Of a stretch of 54,139 nucleotides of DNA, positions 6,976 through 15,799 are shown one piece after another. The translations under genes were made by a program, and so were the position numbers. Source of the DNA: Elusimicrobiota bacterium (GTDB lineage: Bacteria > Elusimicrobiota > Elusimicrobia > UBA1565 > UBA9628); NCBI GenBank assembly GCA_023249645.1, contig JAHFCF010000018.1, positions 1,438 through 55,576 on the forward strand, in the 5' to 3' direction. Numbering within the stretch: position 1 is the stretch's first letter; each line of letters starts with the position of its first letter. The notes under the pieces were generated by a model. It ran no database searches. It was not told the DNA's origin and saw only the letters and a list, made by a program, of their open reading frames with translations.

Positions 6976-8793
6976 GTGAGATGCCTCTTGGGGATGTCCG
7001 TCGCCCTTCTCCTGGCCGCCTCGACGCTTTTTGCTGAAGTCCCCAAGCCGATCAAGCCCATCGTCCCGCTGGGCATCATCCCTCCAGCCTCCGCTGCAGC
7101 ACGGATGCTCCCATTCACCCTGCTCGCGCCTGAAACGGCGGCAGAGATGGCTCCCCTGCTCAATCACCCGCTCCTCGTCCCCTTGATGCGGGCTCGAAGC
7201 TCGGTCATCGACTCCGACCAGCATCTCTTCGTCGTATCACCGGACGGCTCCCAGGCTTTCGCCGTGCCCAAGGATGTCCAGCGGCCGGTGCGGGAGATCA
7301 ACCTCGACCAAGATGTAGGCGCGGCCCTGCAAGCGGCCAGGATCAGGGGAGACCTGCCTGCTGAAGACGAGATATCCCGCGCTTTCTTCGATCGCGCGCG
7401 AGCGCGCCAGCCTTCCGCCTCCGAGGACGGCGCGGAAGCTGCGCCGCGCCCCGCGGAGCAGCCCGGCGACCCGGAGCTGGATTACGCCCACAGGCCCCAG
7501 GTCCGCTTCGGCACGGAAAGCCTGCCGATCATCGTCCGGCCTGACGAAGAAGCCAAGCCTGGCGTAAAAGTAGACATCTCCCAGCTTTGGGGCCGGGCCA
7601 AATCCCAAAGCAAGCGCACCCTGGTGGTGGCCTATGAATTCGACGACATGGACATGGCCAAACGGATCGTCGAGGCGGCCGATGCCGGAGAGGAGATCCT
7701 CTTCATCGGAGACTACAGCCATTGGTTCCCGGAGCGCATGCCGAGCAAGCGCAGAAAAGGAAAAGACCAGAAACCGCCGCAGGCCGCTGAATCGATCCAG
7801 CTTCTCAAGCAGTTCCTCAGCGACCATCCCGAGAGAACCAATTTCAAGGTGTCCATCCTCAAGGGCCTGACCAGCATCGGGATCAACCACAATAAATTCA
7901 CCCTCTTCGACACGCTGGCAGGAGAAGAACTGCTGGAGGCCGGTTCCTTCAACTACACGAAGAGATCCCAGCTGTACCATTGGGAGAACGTCATCTTCTC
8001 CAACGACAAGGAACGCATCGAATATTTCAAGAAATACCACGAATGGCTCATGCGCCGCGCCAGGCCCTATTCCCCGGATCTCATGCCGGAGGATCCCACA
8101 TTCGACCCGGCCGACCCCATCTTGACCCCGCCTGAGTCCCCGGAGATCACCCTCCACGACGTCCCTTTCCCCAAGGTCTCCTTCTCGCCTGATGGCGGCA
8201 CCGAAGACCTCCTCGTCAAGGCGATCAGCCTGGTGAAGCAGACCCTCGACTGCGCTCTCTTCAACGCCTCTTTCACGCCGAAAATAGCGGCCGCGATCCT
8301 GGATGCTTGCGCCAGAAAAGTCCAGGCGAGGACCGTCATGGATAAAAGCCAGCTGCGCACCTCGGCGCACAAGGTCCTTCCCCTGGTCGAGGGCGGCATG
8401 GAGCTCAAAGTCCTTGAGGGCCCGGATAGAGAGATCGACCACAGCACTGATCCGAAGACCAGCTGGTTCTCCAAACTCCACTCGAAGATCATGGCCTTCG
8501 ACGTCGCGCAGTCAATCGCCTCGGCTGTGACCGGGATGGTCATGGCCGGATGCTCGCTCAATCCCAGCTTCAACGCCTGCTTCCACAATTTTGAGAACAC
8601 TCAATTCTGGGTCGCCTGGACCGCCCGCTACATCCACGCGCATATCACGGAGCTCTTCGCGCTTGGCCATGATGTGGATCTGCAGACCCTCAACTCCCTG
8701 GCCAGGGAAAACCTTCTTGCCCTGCATCTGGGCCAGAGCGGAGCGTTGGCGGACGGGCCCAACCAGCCCGAAGACGCCGGCGAGCCTTATTAA
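6976..8793 (+). CDS. Secreted phospholipase D-like protein with two HKD motifs
   Basis: 605 aa from GTG 6976. A signal peptide (CLLGMSVALLLAASTLFA) is followed by a Pro/Ala-rich region to about residue 190. Two PLD-type half-domains follow: HNKFTLFD near residue 304 with GSFNYT downstream, and HSKIMAFD near residue 501 with AGCSLNPSFNACF downstream. Both keep the full H-x-K-x4-D signature, so a phosphodiesterase acting on phospholipids or nucleic acids outside the cytoplasm is expected; the substrate is unknown. An in-frame ATG at 6994 is an alternative start but would shorten the signal peptide. Its stop overlaps the convergent transporter stop by 4 nt. Confidence 0.83.
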   Translation: MRCLLGMSVALLLAASTLFAEVPKPIKPIVPLGIIPPASAAARMLPFTLLAPETAAEMAPLLNHPLLVPLMRARSSVIDSDQHLFVVSPDGSQAFAVPKDVQRPVREINLDQDVGAALQAARIRGDLPAEDEISRAFFDRARARQPSASEDGAEAAPRPAEQPGDPELDYAHRPQVRFGTESLPIIVRPDEEAKPGVKVDISQLWGRAKSQSKRTLVVAYEFDDMDMAKRIVEAADAGEEILFIGDYSHWFPERMPSKRRKGKDQKPPQAAESIQLLKQFLSDHPERTNFKVSILKGLTSIGINHNKFTLFDTLAGEELLEAGSFNYTKRSQLYHWENVIFSNDKERIEYFKKYHEWLMRRARPYSPDLMPEDPTFDPADPILTPPESPEITLHDVPFPKVSFSPDGGTEDLLVKAISLVKQTLDCALFNASFTPKIAAAILDACARKVQARTVMDKSQLRTSAHKVLPLVEGGMELKVLEGPDREIDHSTDPKTSWFSKLHSKIMAFDVAQSIASAVTGMVMAGCSLNPSFNACFHNFENTQFWVAWTARYIHAHITELFALGHDVDLQTLNSLARENLLALHLGQSGALADGPNQPEDAGEPY

Positions 8794-9692
8794 GCCGCTT
8801 CCTCAGGCGCGCTCGGCAGAGCCCTTCCTGCATTGACCCAATAGACCCCGGTCAAGATCAGCATCCCGCCCAGAACAGCCAAGGACGCGACGGTTTCTCC
8901 CAGGATGAGCCTGGCTGTGATCAGGGCGGCAAAAGGCTCTATATAAAGGAAGGAAGAGGAGGCCGAGGGGCCGATCTTCTCCACTGCCGCGTTCCAGAAA
9001 AGATAGCCGGCTCCTGAGGAAAAAATCCCCAGGTAAGCCAGGCAAAGCCAGCCGGAGCGCGAGACATGCAAAAGCTCCTGCCATTGGCCGCTTCCCACAC
9101 AGATGGGGATCAACAACACGAATCCCATGACCATGCTCATCCCGGTCACGACCTGCTGGGGCAAGTGCTTGAGCCAGCGGTCGGTCATGATCACATAGAG
9201 CGCCCAGTTGAAGCAGCTCGTCATGAAGATGAGGTCCCCCCAGCCCGTGGGGACGACAGCGCCTGCCGCCACTTGCCGAGAGGAAACGACCAAGGCGGTG
9301 CCCGCGGCGCCCAAAAAGAATCCGCCCCAGCGTTTTTTGCCCATGCGCTCATTGAAGAAGAGCGCCATGGCCGCCGCCACCACGATGGGTGTGGCGGACA
9401 GGATCCAGCCACCGTGCATGGCGCTGGTATGCTGCAAGGCAAAAGCCTGGATGAGCTGCTGACCCAGAACGCCTGAAAGGCTCACGGCCGCAAGCTGCAG
9501 CCAATCTTTGGTCCGCAGGCCTCTGAAGAACGCCCCCCATCGTACGCAGACCAGCATCACGGCGCTTCCCAGGCCGCAGCGTGCCAGGACCAAGGCGAGA
9601 GGAGAGACTTCGAGCAAAGCCCGCTTGGTGAAGGCGAACGAGCCTCCCCACACGAGAACGGCGAACAGGACTTTGAGATGCGTCATCCTCAT
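8790..9692 (-). CDS. EamA/DMT-family membrane transporter
   Basis: 300 aa with about ten hydrophobic segments in two repeated EamA halves. The first starts LFAVLVWGGSFAFTKRALLE and the second GWGDLIFMTSCFNWALYVI. IFSSGAGYLFWNAAVEKIG and LILTGVYWVNAGR near the end are typical of drug/metabolite exporters. The substrate cannot be told. Start is ATG 9692 or ATG 9686. It is divergent from glycogen phosphorylase with only 23 bp between them, and its stop shares TTAA with the convergent gene. Confidence 0.88.
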   Translation of the reverse strand: MRMTHLKVLFAVLVWGGSFAFTKRALLEVSPLALVLARCGLGSAVMLVCVRWGAFFRGLRTKDWLQLAAVSLSGVLGQQLIQAFALQHTSAMHGGWILSATPIVVAAAMALFFNERMGKKRWGGFFLGAAGTALVVSSRQVAAGAVVPTGWGDLIFMTSCFNWALYVIMTDRWLKHLPQQVVTGMSMVMGFVLLIPICVGSGQWQELLHVSRSGWLCLAYLGIFSSGAGYLFWNAAVEKIGPSASSSFLYIEPFAALITARLILGETVASLAVLGGMLILTGVYWVNAGRALPSAPEEAA

Positions 9693-9701
9693 TTTAAGAT
9701 G

Positions 9702-9708
9702 TATGATA
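9702..9708. promoter_or_regulatory. Overlapping bidirectional -10 boxes
   Basis: TGTATGATAGC reads as TATGAT on the plus strand (8 nt before glgP ATG 9716) and as TATCAT on the minus strand (10 nt before ATG 9692). Both genes must share this 23-bp gap. Confidence 0.5.
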
Positions 9709-9715
9709 GCGAAAT

Positions 9716-12157
9716 ATGGCCAGGAAGAAACTCGCTTCGGACGTCGCTTCTCTGGAAGATTCGTTCTATGAGCGCCGCACCTTCACCCTGGCCAAGGACG
9801 AGTACACGGCCACCCCCTTCGACAACTTCATGACCGCGGCCTACACCGTGCGCGACCGCATGATCGAGCGCTGGATACAGACCCAGCAGCGCTTCCACAA
9901 GCAGAACAGCAAGCGGGTCTACTATCTCTCCATGGAGTTCCTCATCGGACGGCTTCTGATGAGCTCGGTGCTCAACCTCGGCATCGAAGGCGAGTCCCGC
10001 AAGGCCTGCATCAAGCACGGCCTCAAGCTCGAGGACCTTTGCGAACTGGAGGCGGACGCGGGCCTGGGCAACGGCGGCCTGGGGCGTCTGGCCGCCTGCT
10101 TCTTGGATTCCATGGCCACCCTGGGAGTGCCGGCCATCGGCTACGGCATCATGTACAACTACGGCATCTTCCAGCAGAAGATCGTCAACGACTGCCAGGT
10201 CGAGGCGCCGGATGAGTGGCTGCGCCTGGGCACCCCCTGGGCCATCGAGCGCCCCGAATACACCATCCGCGTCCACTTCTACGGCCGCACCCAGAGCTAT
10301 ACCGGGGCCAACGGCCGTCTGGCCGTGGATTGGCTCGACACCGAGGACGTCCTGGCCATGCCCTACGACATCCCGGTGCCCGGGTACAAGAACGACGTGG
10401 TCAACACCCTACGCCTCTGGTCGGCCAAGGGCACCCAGGACTTCGACCTCGAGTATTTCAACACGGGCAACTACGTCAAGGCCTATGACCGCAAGATCGC
10501 CTCGGAGAACATCTCCAAGGTCCTCTACCCCAACGACAAGGTCTCGGCGGGCGTGGAGCTCAGGCTCAAGCAGGAATACTTCTTCACCGCCGCGTCCTTG
10601 GCCGACATCGTGCGCCGCTTCCGCGTGCACAACGACGACTTCCAGGATTTTCCCAAGAAGGTCGCCATCCAGCTCAACGACACCCACCCGGCCATCGCCG
10701 TCGCCGAGCTCATGCGCATCCTGCTGGACTACGTGCGGCTCGAGTGGCCGCAGGCCTGGCAGATCACCATCGACACCTTCGCCTACACCAACCACACGCT
10801 CATGCCCGAGGCCCTGGAGACCTGGGAGGTCTCGCTCTTGGGACATCTTCTGCCGCGCCATCTGGAGATCATCTACGAGATCAATGCCCGGTTCCTCAAA
10901 GAAGTCGCCCAGCGCTACCCGGGCGACGAGGAGCGCCGGCGGCGCATGTCCCTCATCGAGGAAGGGGAGTCTCAGAAGATCCGGATGGCGCATCTCTCGA
11001 TTCTGGCCAGCCACTCGGTCAACGGCGTCTCCGAGCTGCACTCGGAACTCCTGCAGCGCACTCTGTTCAAGGACTTCTTCGCGATGTACCCGGAGAAGTT
11101 CAACAGCAAGACCAACGGCGTCACCCCGCGGCGCTGGCTCCTGGAGGCCAACCCGCGCCTCTCCACTCTCATCACCGGAACCCTCGGACCGGACTGGCCG
11201 ACGGACTTGGATAAGCTCAAGAAGCTCCTCGCGCACAAGGACGAGCCGGCCTTCCAGGAGGACTGGCGCCGGGCCAAGCAGGGCAACAAGAAGGACCTCG
11301 CCGGCCTCATCCATTTTTCCACCGGCCTCACGGTCGACCCGGCCTCCCTCTTCGACGTGCAGGTCAAGCGCTTCCACGAGTACAAACGCCAGCTGCTCTT
11401 CGCGCTCTTCCTCATCCACCGCTACCGCAGCCTCAAGGATTCCCCCCGCGCTGATTTCGTCCCCCGCACGGCCATCATCGGCGGCAAGGCCGCGCCGGGC
11501 TATTGGATGGCCAAGCACATCATCCAATTCATCAATGCCGCGGCCACGCTCATCAACTCGGACCGCTCCACGAACGATCGGCTCCAGGTGGTGTTTTTGG
11601 AGAACTACCGGGTGAGCCTTGCCCAGAGGATCATCCCGGCCGCGGACCTCTCGGAGCAGATCTCGACTGCCGGGACAGAAGCCTCGGGCACGGGCAACAT
11701 GAAATTCATGATGAACGGGGCCCTGACCATCGGGACTCTCGACGGCGCCAATATCGAGATCGCCGAAGAGGTCGGCGAAGAACACATCTTCATCTTCGGG
11801 CACAAAGCCGCCGAGACCGCGCGCCTGCGCGCCAAAGGCTACCGGCCCTCCGAGTGGCTCGACAGCGCGCCGGGCCTGCGCGAGACGATCGCGCTCATCA
11901 GCCAGGACCGCTTCTCCCCTCAGACGCCCGGGCTCTTTAAGCCGCTGTTGGACAACCTCCTCACCGAGGACCCCTACCTCATCCTGGCCGACTTCCCCGA
12001 CTACCTGCGCGCACAGGAGGAGGCGGAGCGACGCTACCGGGACCGCAAGGCCTGGACGCGCTCCTCCATCGCCAACACGGCCCACTCCGGCCGCTTCTCC
12101 AGCGACAGCACCATCCGCAAATACGCGCGAGAGATCTGGAAGGTGCCCTGCGCCTAG
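9716..12157 (+). CDS. glgP: Glycogen/starch alpha-glucan phosphorylase
   Basis: 813 aa, full family length. It has YYLSMEFLIGRLL near residue 63, GLGNGGLGRLAACFLDS, and the C-terminal PLP region EASGTGNMKFMMNGALTIG with the cofactor lysine at about residue 663. It releases glucose-1-phosphate from glycogen with inorganic phosphate in the cytoplasm, a possible feed for the hexose-phosphate enzymes at the left of the window. The start is ATG 9716, directly behind the shared -10 box, with a leader of one or two nucleotides at most. No other glycogen genes are nearby. Confidence 0.97.
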   Translation: MARKKLASDVASLEDSFYERRTFTLAKDEYTATPFDNFMTAAYTVRDRMIERWIQTQQRFHKQNSKRVYYLSMEFLIGRLLMSSVLNLGIEGESRKACIKHGLKLEDLCELEADAGLGNGGLGRLAACFLDSMATLGVPAIGYGIMYNYGIFQQKIVNDCQVEAPDEWLRLGTPWAIERPEYTIRVHFYGRTQSYTGANGRLAVDWLDTEDVLAMPYDIPVPGYKNDVVNTLRLWSAKGTQDFDLEYFNTGNYVKAYDRKIASENISKVLYPNDKVSAGVELRLKQEYFFTAASLADIVRRFRVHNDDFQDFPKKVAIQLNDTHPAIAVAELMRILLDYVRLEWPQAWQITIDTFAYTNHTLMPEALETWEVSLLGHLLPRHLEIIYEINARFLKEVAQRYPGDEERRRRMSLIEEGESQKIRMAHLSILASHSVNGVSELHSELLQRTLFKDFFAMYPEKFNSKTNGVTPRRWLLEANPRLSTLITGTLGPDWPTDLDKLKKLLAHKDEPAFQEDWRRAKQGNKKDLAGLIHFSTGLTVDPASLFDVQVKRFHEYKRQLLFALFLIHRYRSLKDSPRADFVPRTAIIGGKAAPGYWMAKHIIQFINAAATLINSDRSTNDRLQVVFLENYRVSLAQRIIPAADLSEQISTAGTEASGTGNMKFMMNGALTIGTLDGANIEIAEEVGEEHIFIFGHKAAETARLRAKGYRPSEWLDSAPGLRETIALISQDRFSPQTPGLFKPLLDNLLTEDPYLILADFPDYLRAQEEAERRYRDRKAWTRSSIANTAHSGRFSSDSTIRKYAREIWKVPCA

Positions 12158-12189
12158 CCGCCCGCCGCGCGGCCCACGACACTTTTTTG

Positions 12190-12195
12190 TAGAAT
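12190..12195 (+). promoter_or_regulatory. -10 box (TGTAGAAT) of the permease gene
   Basis: TTTTTTGTAGAAT starts a leader of about 50 nt that carries a RAYT-type repeat and a possible 9-codon reading frame before the permease. A GC palindrome GCCGCGCGGC (12164-12173) just upstream may help end glgP transcription. Confidence 0.5.
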
Positions 12196-12206
12196 GAACC
12201 CCCATG

Positions 12207-12237
12207 AAATACGGAAAATACGGCAAGGTCTGACCCC
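12207..12237 (+). repeat. Variant RAYT-type repeat in the permease leader, with a micro-ORF
   Basis: 31 bp sharing its first 16 bases (AAATACGGAAAATACG) with the transposon ends, then differing at five positions and ending GGTCTGACCCC. An ATG at 12204 reads through it as MKYGKYGKV and stops at 12233, just before AAGGAG and the permease start. The inner GGTCTGACC is a short dyad absent from the other copies. Confidence 0.75.
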
Positions 12238-12248
12238 AAGGAGACAAA

Positions 12249-13706
12249 ATGCCTAATCCCATGATCACGAAACCCATGAGCGCGCTCCTGGGCGAAGCCG
12301 CTGACGAGAAGCACGGCTTGAAGCGCGCCCTCGGGGCCCTCAATCTCGCCATGCTGGGAGTGGGCGGCATCATCGGCGCCGGTATCTTCGTTCTGACAGG
12401 CCAGGCCGCGGCCCAATACGCCGGCCCCGCGATCGTGATCTCCTTCATCATCTCCGCCATCGCCTGCGCCTTCGCGGGCCTCTGCTACGCGGAGTTCGCC
12501 TCCATGATCCCGATCGCCGGCAGCGCCTACACCTACGCCTACGCCACCATGGGAGAGTTCTTCGCCTGGATCATCGGCTGGGACCTCGTCCTGGAATATC
12601 TCTTCGGCGCCTCCACCGTGGCCGTGGGCTGGTCCGGCTACGTGGTCAGTTTCCTCGCCGACTGGGGCATCCATCTGCCGGCCTCCATCGCGCAGTCGCC
12701 GCTCCTCTACGACGTCGCCACGGGCTGGCACAGGACCGGAGCTCTCATCAACTTCCCAGCCATGTTCATCATCGGGATCATCACGACGCTCCTGGTCATC
12801 GGCATCAAGGAATCCGCCTCCTTCAACGACATCATCGTCATCATCAAGGTCTGCGTGGTCATGCTCTTCATCGCCTTCGGCTTCAAGTACATCAAGCCGG
12901 AGAACTGGGTGCCCTTCATCCCCCCCAACGACGGAACGTTCGGACATTTCGGCTGGAGCGGGATTTTGCGCGGGGCGGGAGTGATCTTCTTCGCCTACAT
13001 CGGCTTCGACGCGGTCTCCACCGCGGCCCAGGAGGCAAAAAATCCCCAGCGGGACATGCCCATCGGGATCCTGGGCTCTCTGGCAGCCTGCTCCGTGCTC
13101 TACATCCTGGTGGCCCTGGTCCTGACCGGCGTGGTCAAATACGACCAGCTCTTGGTGCCGGACCCCATGGCCGTGGGTGTGAACGCGGCGGGTCCCGGTC
13201 TTTTCTGGCTCAGACCACTCATCAAACTGGGCGCCGTGGCGGGACTGAGCTCCGTCATCCTGGTCATGCTTTTGGGGCAGCCCCGGGTCTTCTTCTCCAT
13301 GGCCAAGGACGGGCTTCTGCCCGAGATCTTCGCTACGGTGCATCCGCGCTTCAGGACGCCCTACGTGACCACCATCCTCACGGGCGTCGTCGCGGCGCTC
13401 TTCGCGGGTTTCTTCCCGATCGGGATCTTGGGAGAGATGGTCTCCATCGGCACGCTGCTCGCCTTCGCCATCGTCTGCATCGGCATCATCATCCTGCGCC
13501 GCACCCAGCCCAACGCCAACCGTCCTTTCCGCACGCCGCTGGTGCCGCTGGTCCCGATCCTAGGCGCCGCGGCCGCGTTCGGTCAGATGGCAGGCCTGCC
13601 CCTGGGGACCTGGCTGCGCCTCATCATCTGGATGGCCCTTGGACTGTGCCTCTACTGGGGCTACGGCCGCCACCACAGCAAGCTCGGCAATCCGACTAGG
13701 TCTTAA
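12249..13706 (+). CDS. APC-superfamily amino-acid permease
   Basis: 485 aa with about twelve membrane segments, preceded by AAGGAGAC. The N-terminus GLKRALGALNLAMLGVGGII leads into GAGIFVLTGQAA, the substrate-binding first helix of the family. FAYIGFDAVSTAAQEAKNPQ and GQPRVFFSMAKDGLLP mark it as cationic-amino-acid-transporter-like (CAT/YfnA group). It probably imports an amino acid with protons; the substrate is not predictable. The final codons ACT AGG TCT TAA lie within the CTAGG-type element that controls the next gene. Confidence 0.93.
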   Translation: MPNPMITKPMSALLGEAADEKHGLKRALGALNLAMLGVGGIIGAGIFVLTGQAAAQYAGPAIVISFIISAIACAFAGLCYAEFASMIPIAGSAYTYAYATMGEFFAWIIGWDLVLEYLFGASTVAVGWSGYVVSFLADWGIHLPASIAQSPLLYDVATGWHRTGALINFPAMFIIGIITTLLVIGIKESASFNDIIVIIKVCVVMLFIAFGFKYIKPENWVPFIPPNDGTFGHFGWSGILRGAGVIFFAYIGFDAVSTAAQEAKNPQRDMPIGILGSLAACSVLYILVALVLTGVVKYDQLLVPDPMAVGVNAAGPGLFWLRPLIKLGAVAGLSSVILVMLLGQPRVFFSMAKDGLLPEIFATVHPRFRTPYVTTILTGVVAALFAGFFPIGILGEMVSIGTLLAFAIVCIGIIILRRTQPNANRPFRTPLVPLVPILGAAAAFGQMAGLPLGTWLRLIIWMALGLCLYWGYGRHHSKLGNPTRS

Positions 13707-13757
13707 GACCCAAAAAGTCATAGGTCCTTTGCCGTAACCGCCTTCCCCCAAAGACCC
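13696..13757 (+). promoter_or_regulatory. CTAGG-type promoter-upstream element, copy 2
   Basis: CTAGGTCTTAAGACC overlaps the permease stop, followed by TAGGTCCTTTG and CAAAGACCC. GGTCTTAAGACC (13699-13710) is a perfect dyad, and AGGTCCTTTG pairs imperfectly with CAAAGACCC. The element ends about 5 nt before the predicted -35 of the exported metallopeptidase gene. Confidence 0.6.
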
Positions 13758-13784
13758 TCCCCCTCCAGCCTCGAAGCTGTTAAA

Positions 13785-13790
13785 TATTAT
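13785..13790 (+). promoter_or_regulatory. -10 box (TATTAT), near-leaderless
   Basis: TTAAATATTAT ends 5 nt before the ATG at 13796, with no Shine-Dalgarno between. Confidence 0.4.
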
Positions 13791-13795
13791 TAAGC

Positions 13796-15391
13796 ATGAA
13801 ATTTTCACGAGTGCTAGCCGGCTCCCTAGCGGCGTTGCTCGCCTTGCTCTCCCCAGGCTCCAGCGCCTGGGCCGCAAGCGTTGTCCAGATCGTTCCCGGA
13901 AAGAGCCCCGGCGCTCCTCTCGGCTTTCGCCCCACCGCCGATGCGCCAAACCGCGCTCTCAGCCAAATCCCCGCAACCCCCCCTGGCATCAACGAAAGTA
14001 CCCCCGCCGACCGGATTGCACCGCCAGTTCAAACAGGTCCGCCCGTCGCTCCCACCCATACCGTGACGCCGATAGCGGTCCCCGTCCCCAGACCAATCGC
14101 CGCAGCAACTCAGAAAATCAGAGCCGCGGGCGTTGGGCCGAGGACTTCCAACAGCCACCCCCACCTGCCGCCGCAGGACGACGATATGGGACGGCCTCTT
14201 TTCGACGGCCAAAAATCCATAGCGACCCTGAGCTTGGAAGCCTTGGGCAAAACACATGAATTCGAGGACTCGACCCTCCATCTACGATCCGCCGACACCC
14301 AGTGGGAGCGAGGTTCTACTTTTGGACCGCCCATAGAATACCCAGAAATAGACCAGGCTCTGCATTCTGTTTTACGAGAAACTTTGGAAAACGACAAAGT
14401 GCTGCTCAGCTTAGCCCCGGCGGGGATCAGGCTGGCCTTGGCCCAAGATGTCGCCAGGGAACCCGAAGAGACTTTTTGGCAGCTGAAGAGTCGGTTATCA
14501 GAAATACGCAAGCGCCGCGAGCAGCCCGTTGCCCTCCGACTGATCCAGGGGTTCGAGAAGCGGCACGGCATGACCTTCCCGCCAGAACTGCGCGAATCAT
14601 TGGAGCGGGAGCTTGTGGAGGATTCTCCCGGGCATCACTTCCGCTATTTCGGTTCCACGGAACACAGAAGCGTGCTTGAGGCTTTGGAAAGGCAAGCCTT
14701 GTCGCTGGCGGTGAATCGCTACCTCTTGGAGACCAAGCAACGGGGCATACGTCTCTACCAACGGTTCTTCCCCAGATTCTACCGTGAATATGCCGCGGGA
14801 ATGAGCTTTCTGTTTCCCCATACACCCAATGGCGAATATAAGGAAAAAGCCGATTACGGCCCGGACATCATATTCAAACTGGATCATCCCTACACGCACT
14901 CCAACGAAAGCAGAAATGGACACACCATGTTCCCCGGCCGGATGCTGCAGCACAAGATCATCGCCTTGATGATCTTCTTCCATGAATACGCCCATGGGAT
15001 TTTCGACCAGATCCTTTCCCGCCCAAACCAGGGGTGGCACCGCCACGAGGCCGCCTATGACGCGGTCAATGAGGGCTTCGCGACCCTGTTGGAGCTTCTT
15101 TTAATAGACAAGCTGGTCGAGGCATGCATAGAGCTGGGACTCTCGGACCGGGACATCCGTGACCTGAAAGAATGGAAGCGCCAGCACCTCTGGTCTCTGA
15201 AGAAGAAGAAAGACACCCATACCTGGGGCACATTCTACTTCTGGCACAAAATCTACAAACGGGCGGGGGAGGAAGGGATGCTTCGCGTCCTGCACCACTT
15301 AGACGCTAAATATCTGCTCTCGTTGAGGTTCGACTACCAATCCCACCGAAACAATCTTCTGCTGGGCGAAGAGCTTATCTCTCGTTATTAA
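13796..15391 (+). CDS. Exported putative zinc metallopeptidase
   Basis: 531 aa. A signal peptide (VLAGSLAALLALLSPGSSAWA) precedes a Pro-rich region to about residue 120. HEYAH at about residue 396 in FFHEYAHGIFDQ fits the HExxH zinc motif, and NEGFATLLE about 28 residues later could supply the third zinc ligand in gluzincin style. No exact family is recognised, so peptidase activity is inferred from the motif pair. Base composition is slightly less GC-rich than in the neighbours. It carries a CTAGG-type upstream element and ends in a 4-nt stop overlap with the convergent osmC-like gene. Confidence 0.65.
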   Translation: MKFSRVLAGSLAALLALLSPGSSAWAASVVQIVPGKSPGAPLGFRPTADAPNRALSQIPATPPGINESTPADRIAPPVQTGPPVAPTHTVTPIAVPVPRPIAAATQKIRAAGVGPRTSNSHPHLPPQDDDMGRPLFDGQKSIATLSLEALGKTHEFEDSTLHLRSADTQWERGSTFGPPIEYPEIDQALHSVLRETLENDKVLLSLAPAGIRLALAQDVAREPEETFWQLKSRLSEIRKRREQPVALRLIQGFEKRHGMTFPPELRESLERELVEDSPGHHFRYFGSTEHRSVLEALERQALSLAVNRYLLETKQRGIRLYQRFFPRFYREYAAGMSFLFPHTPNGEYKEKADYGPDIIFKLDHPYTHSNESRNGHTMFPGRMLQHKIIALMIFFHEYAHGIFDQILSRPNQGWHRHEAAYDAVNEGFATLLELLLIDKLVEACIELGLSDRDIRDLKEWKRQHLWSLKKKKDTHTWGTFYFWHKIYKRAGEEGMLRVLHHLDAKYLLSLRFDYQSHRNNLLLGEELISRY

Positions 15392-15789
15392 GAGACGGTC
15401 AGATCGACCTTGACGTCAGGGTGAAGGCTCCCCCCGACCGGACAGGCGTGGATGATGGCCTTGAGCTTCTCTTTCTGCGCTGGGGTCAGGCTCGCCGGAA
15501 GGACGATGCGGCCCGAGAAGCGCGCCACGCGGCGGGGCTTGGACTGCATCTCCTTCTCGATCTCGATCAAGGCGCCTTTGAGGTCCAGGCTGTCCTTGGC
15601 CGCGGCCATCTCCATGATGGTCAAGATGCAGGACGCCAAGGACGCGGCCAGAAGATCCGTGGGTGAGAAGGTCCGGCCCTTGCCGCCGTTATCAACGGGA
15701 AGGTCCGTGGTGATCTTGCTCCCCGTGGGCCCGTGTTCGAGCTCCACTGTGTTGTCTCCGACATAAAGCGCCTTGATCTTAACAGACAT
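15388..15789 (-). CDS. OsmC/Ohr-family protein
   Basis: 133 aa preceded by TAAGGAGG. SPTDLLAASLASCILTIMEM carries the first conserved cysteine and HACPVGGSLHPDV the second, the pair used by OsmC proteins to reduce organic hydroperoxides. It matches the YhfA-like branch more than Ohr, so peroxide activity is probable but not certain. It lies 10 bp downstream of an unknown membrane-anchored gene in the same direction and is probably co-transcribed. Its stop codon shares TTAA with the convergent metallopeptidase gene. Confidence 0.9.
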   Translation of the reverse strand: MSVKIKALYVGDNTVELEHGPTGSKITTDLPVDNGGKGRTFSPTDLLAASLASCILTIMEMAAAKDSLDLKGALIEIEKEMQSKPRRVARFSGRIVLPASLTPAQKEKLKAIIHACPVGGSLHPDVKVDLTVS

Positions 15790-15799
15790 AGTTTCCTCC

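Noticed and set aside
10409..12460. Very long antisense reading frames opposite glgP, metK, the permease and others (up to about 680 codons)
   Set aside because: They mirror strongly coding plus-strand genes; high GC in third codon positions removes stops on the other strand. Their sequences are Asp/Gly/His-rich and show no family motif.
15388..15789. Ohr-type organic hydroperoxide resistance protein
   Set aside because: Length and the second cysteine motif (ACPVGGSL) fit the OsmC/YhfA branch better than Ohr.
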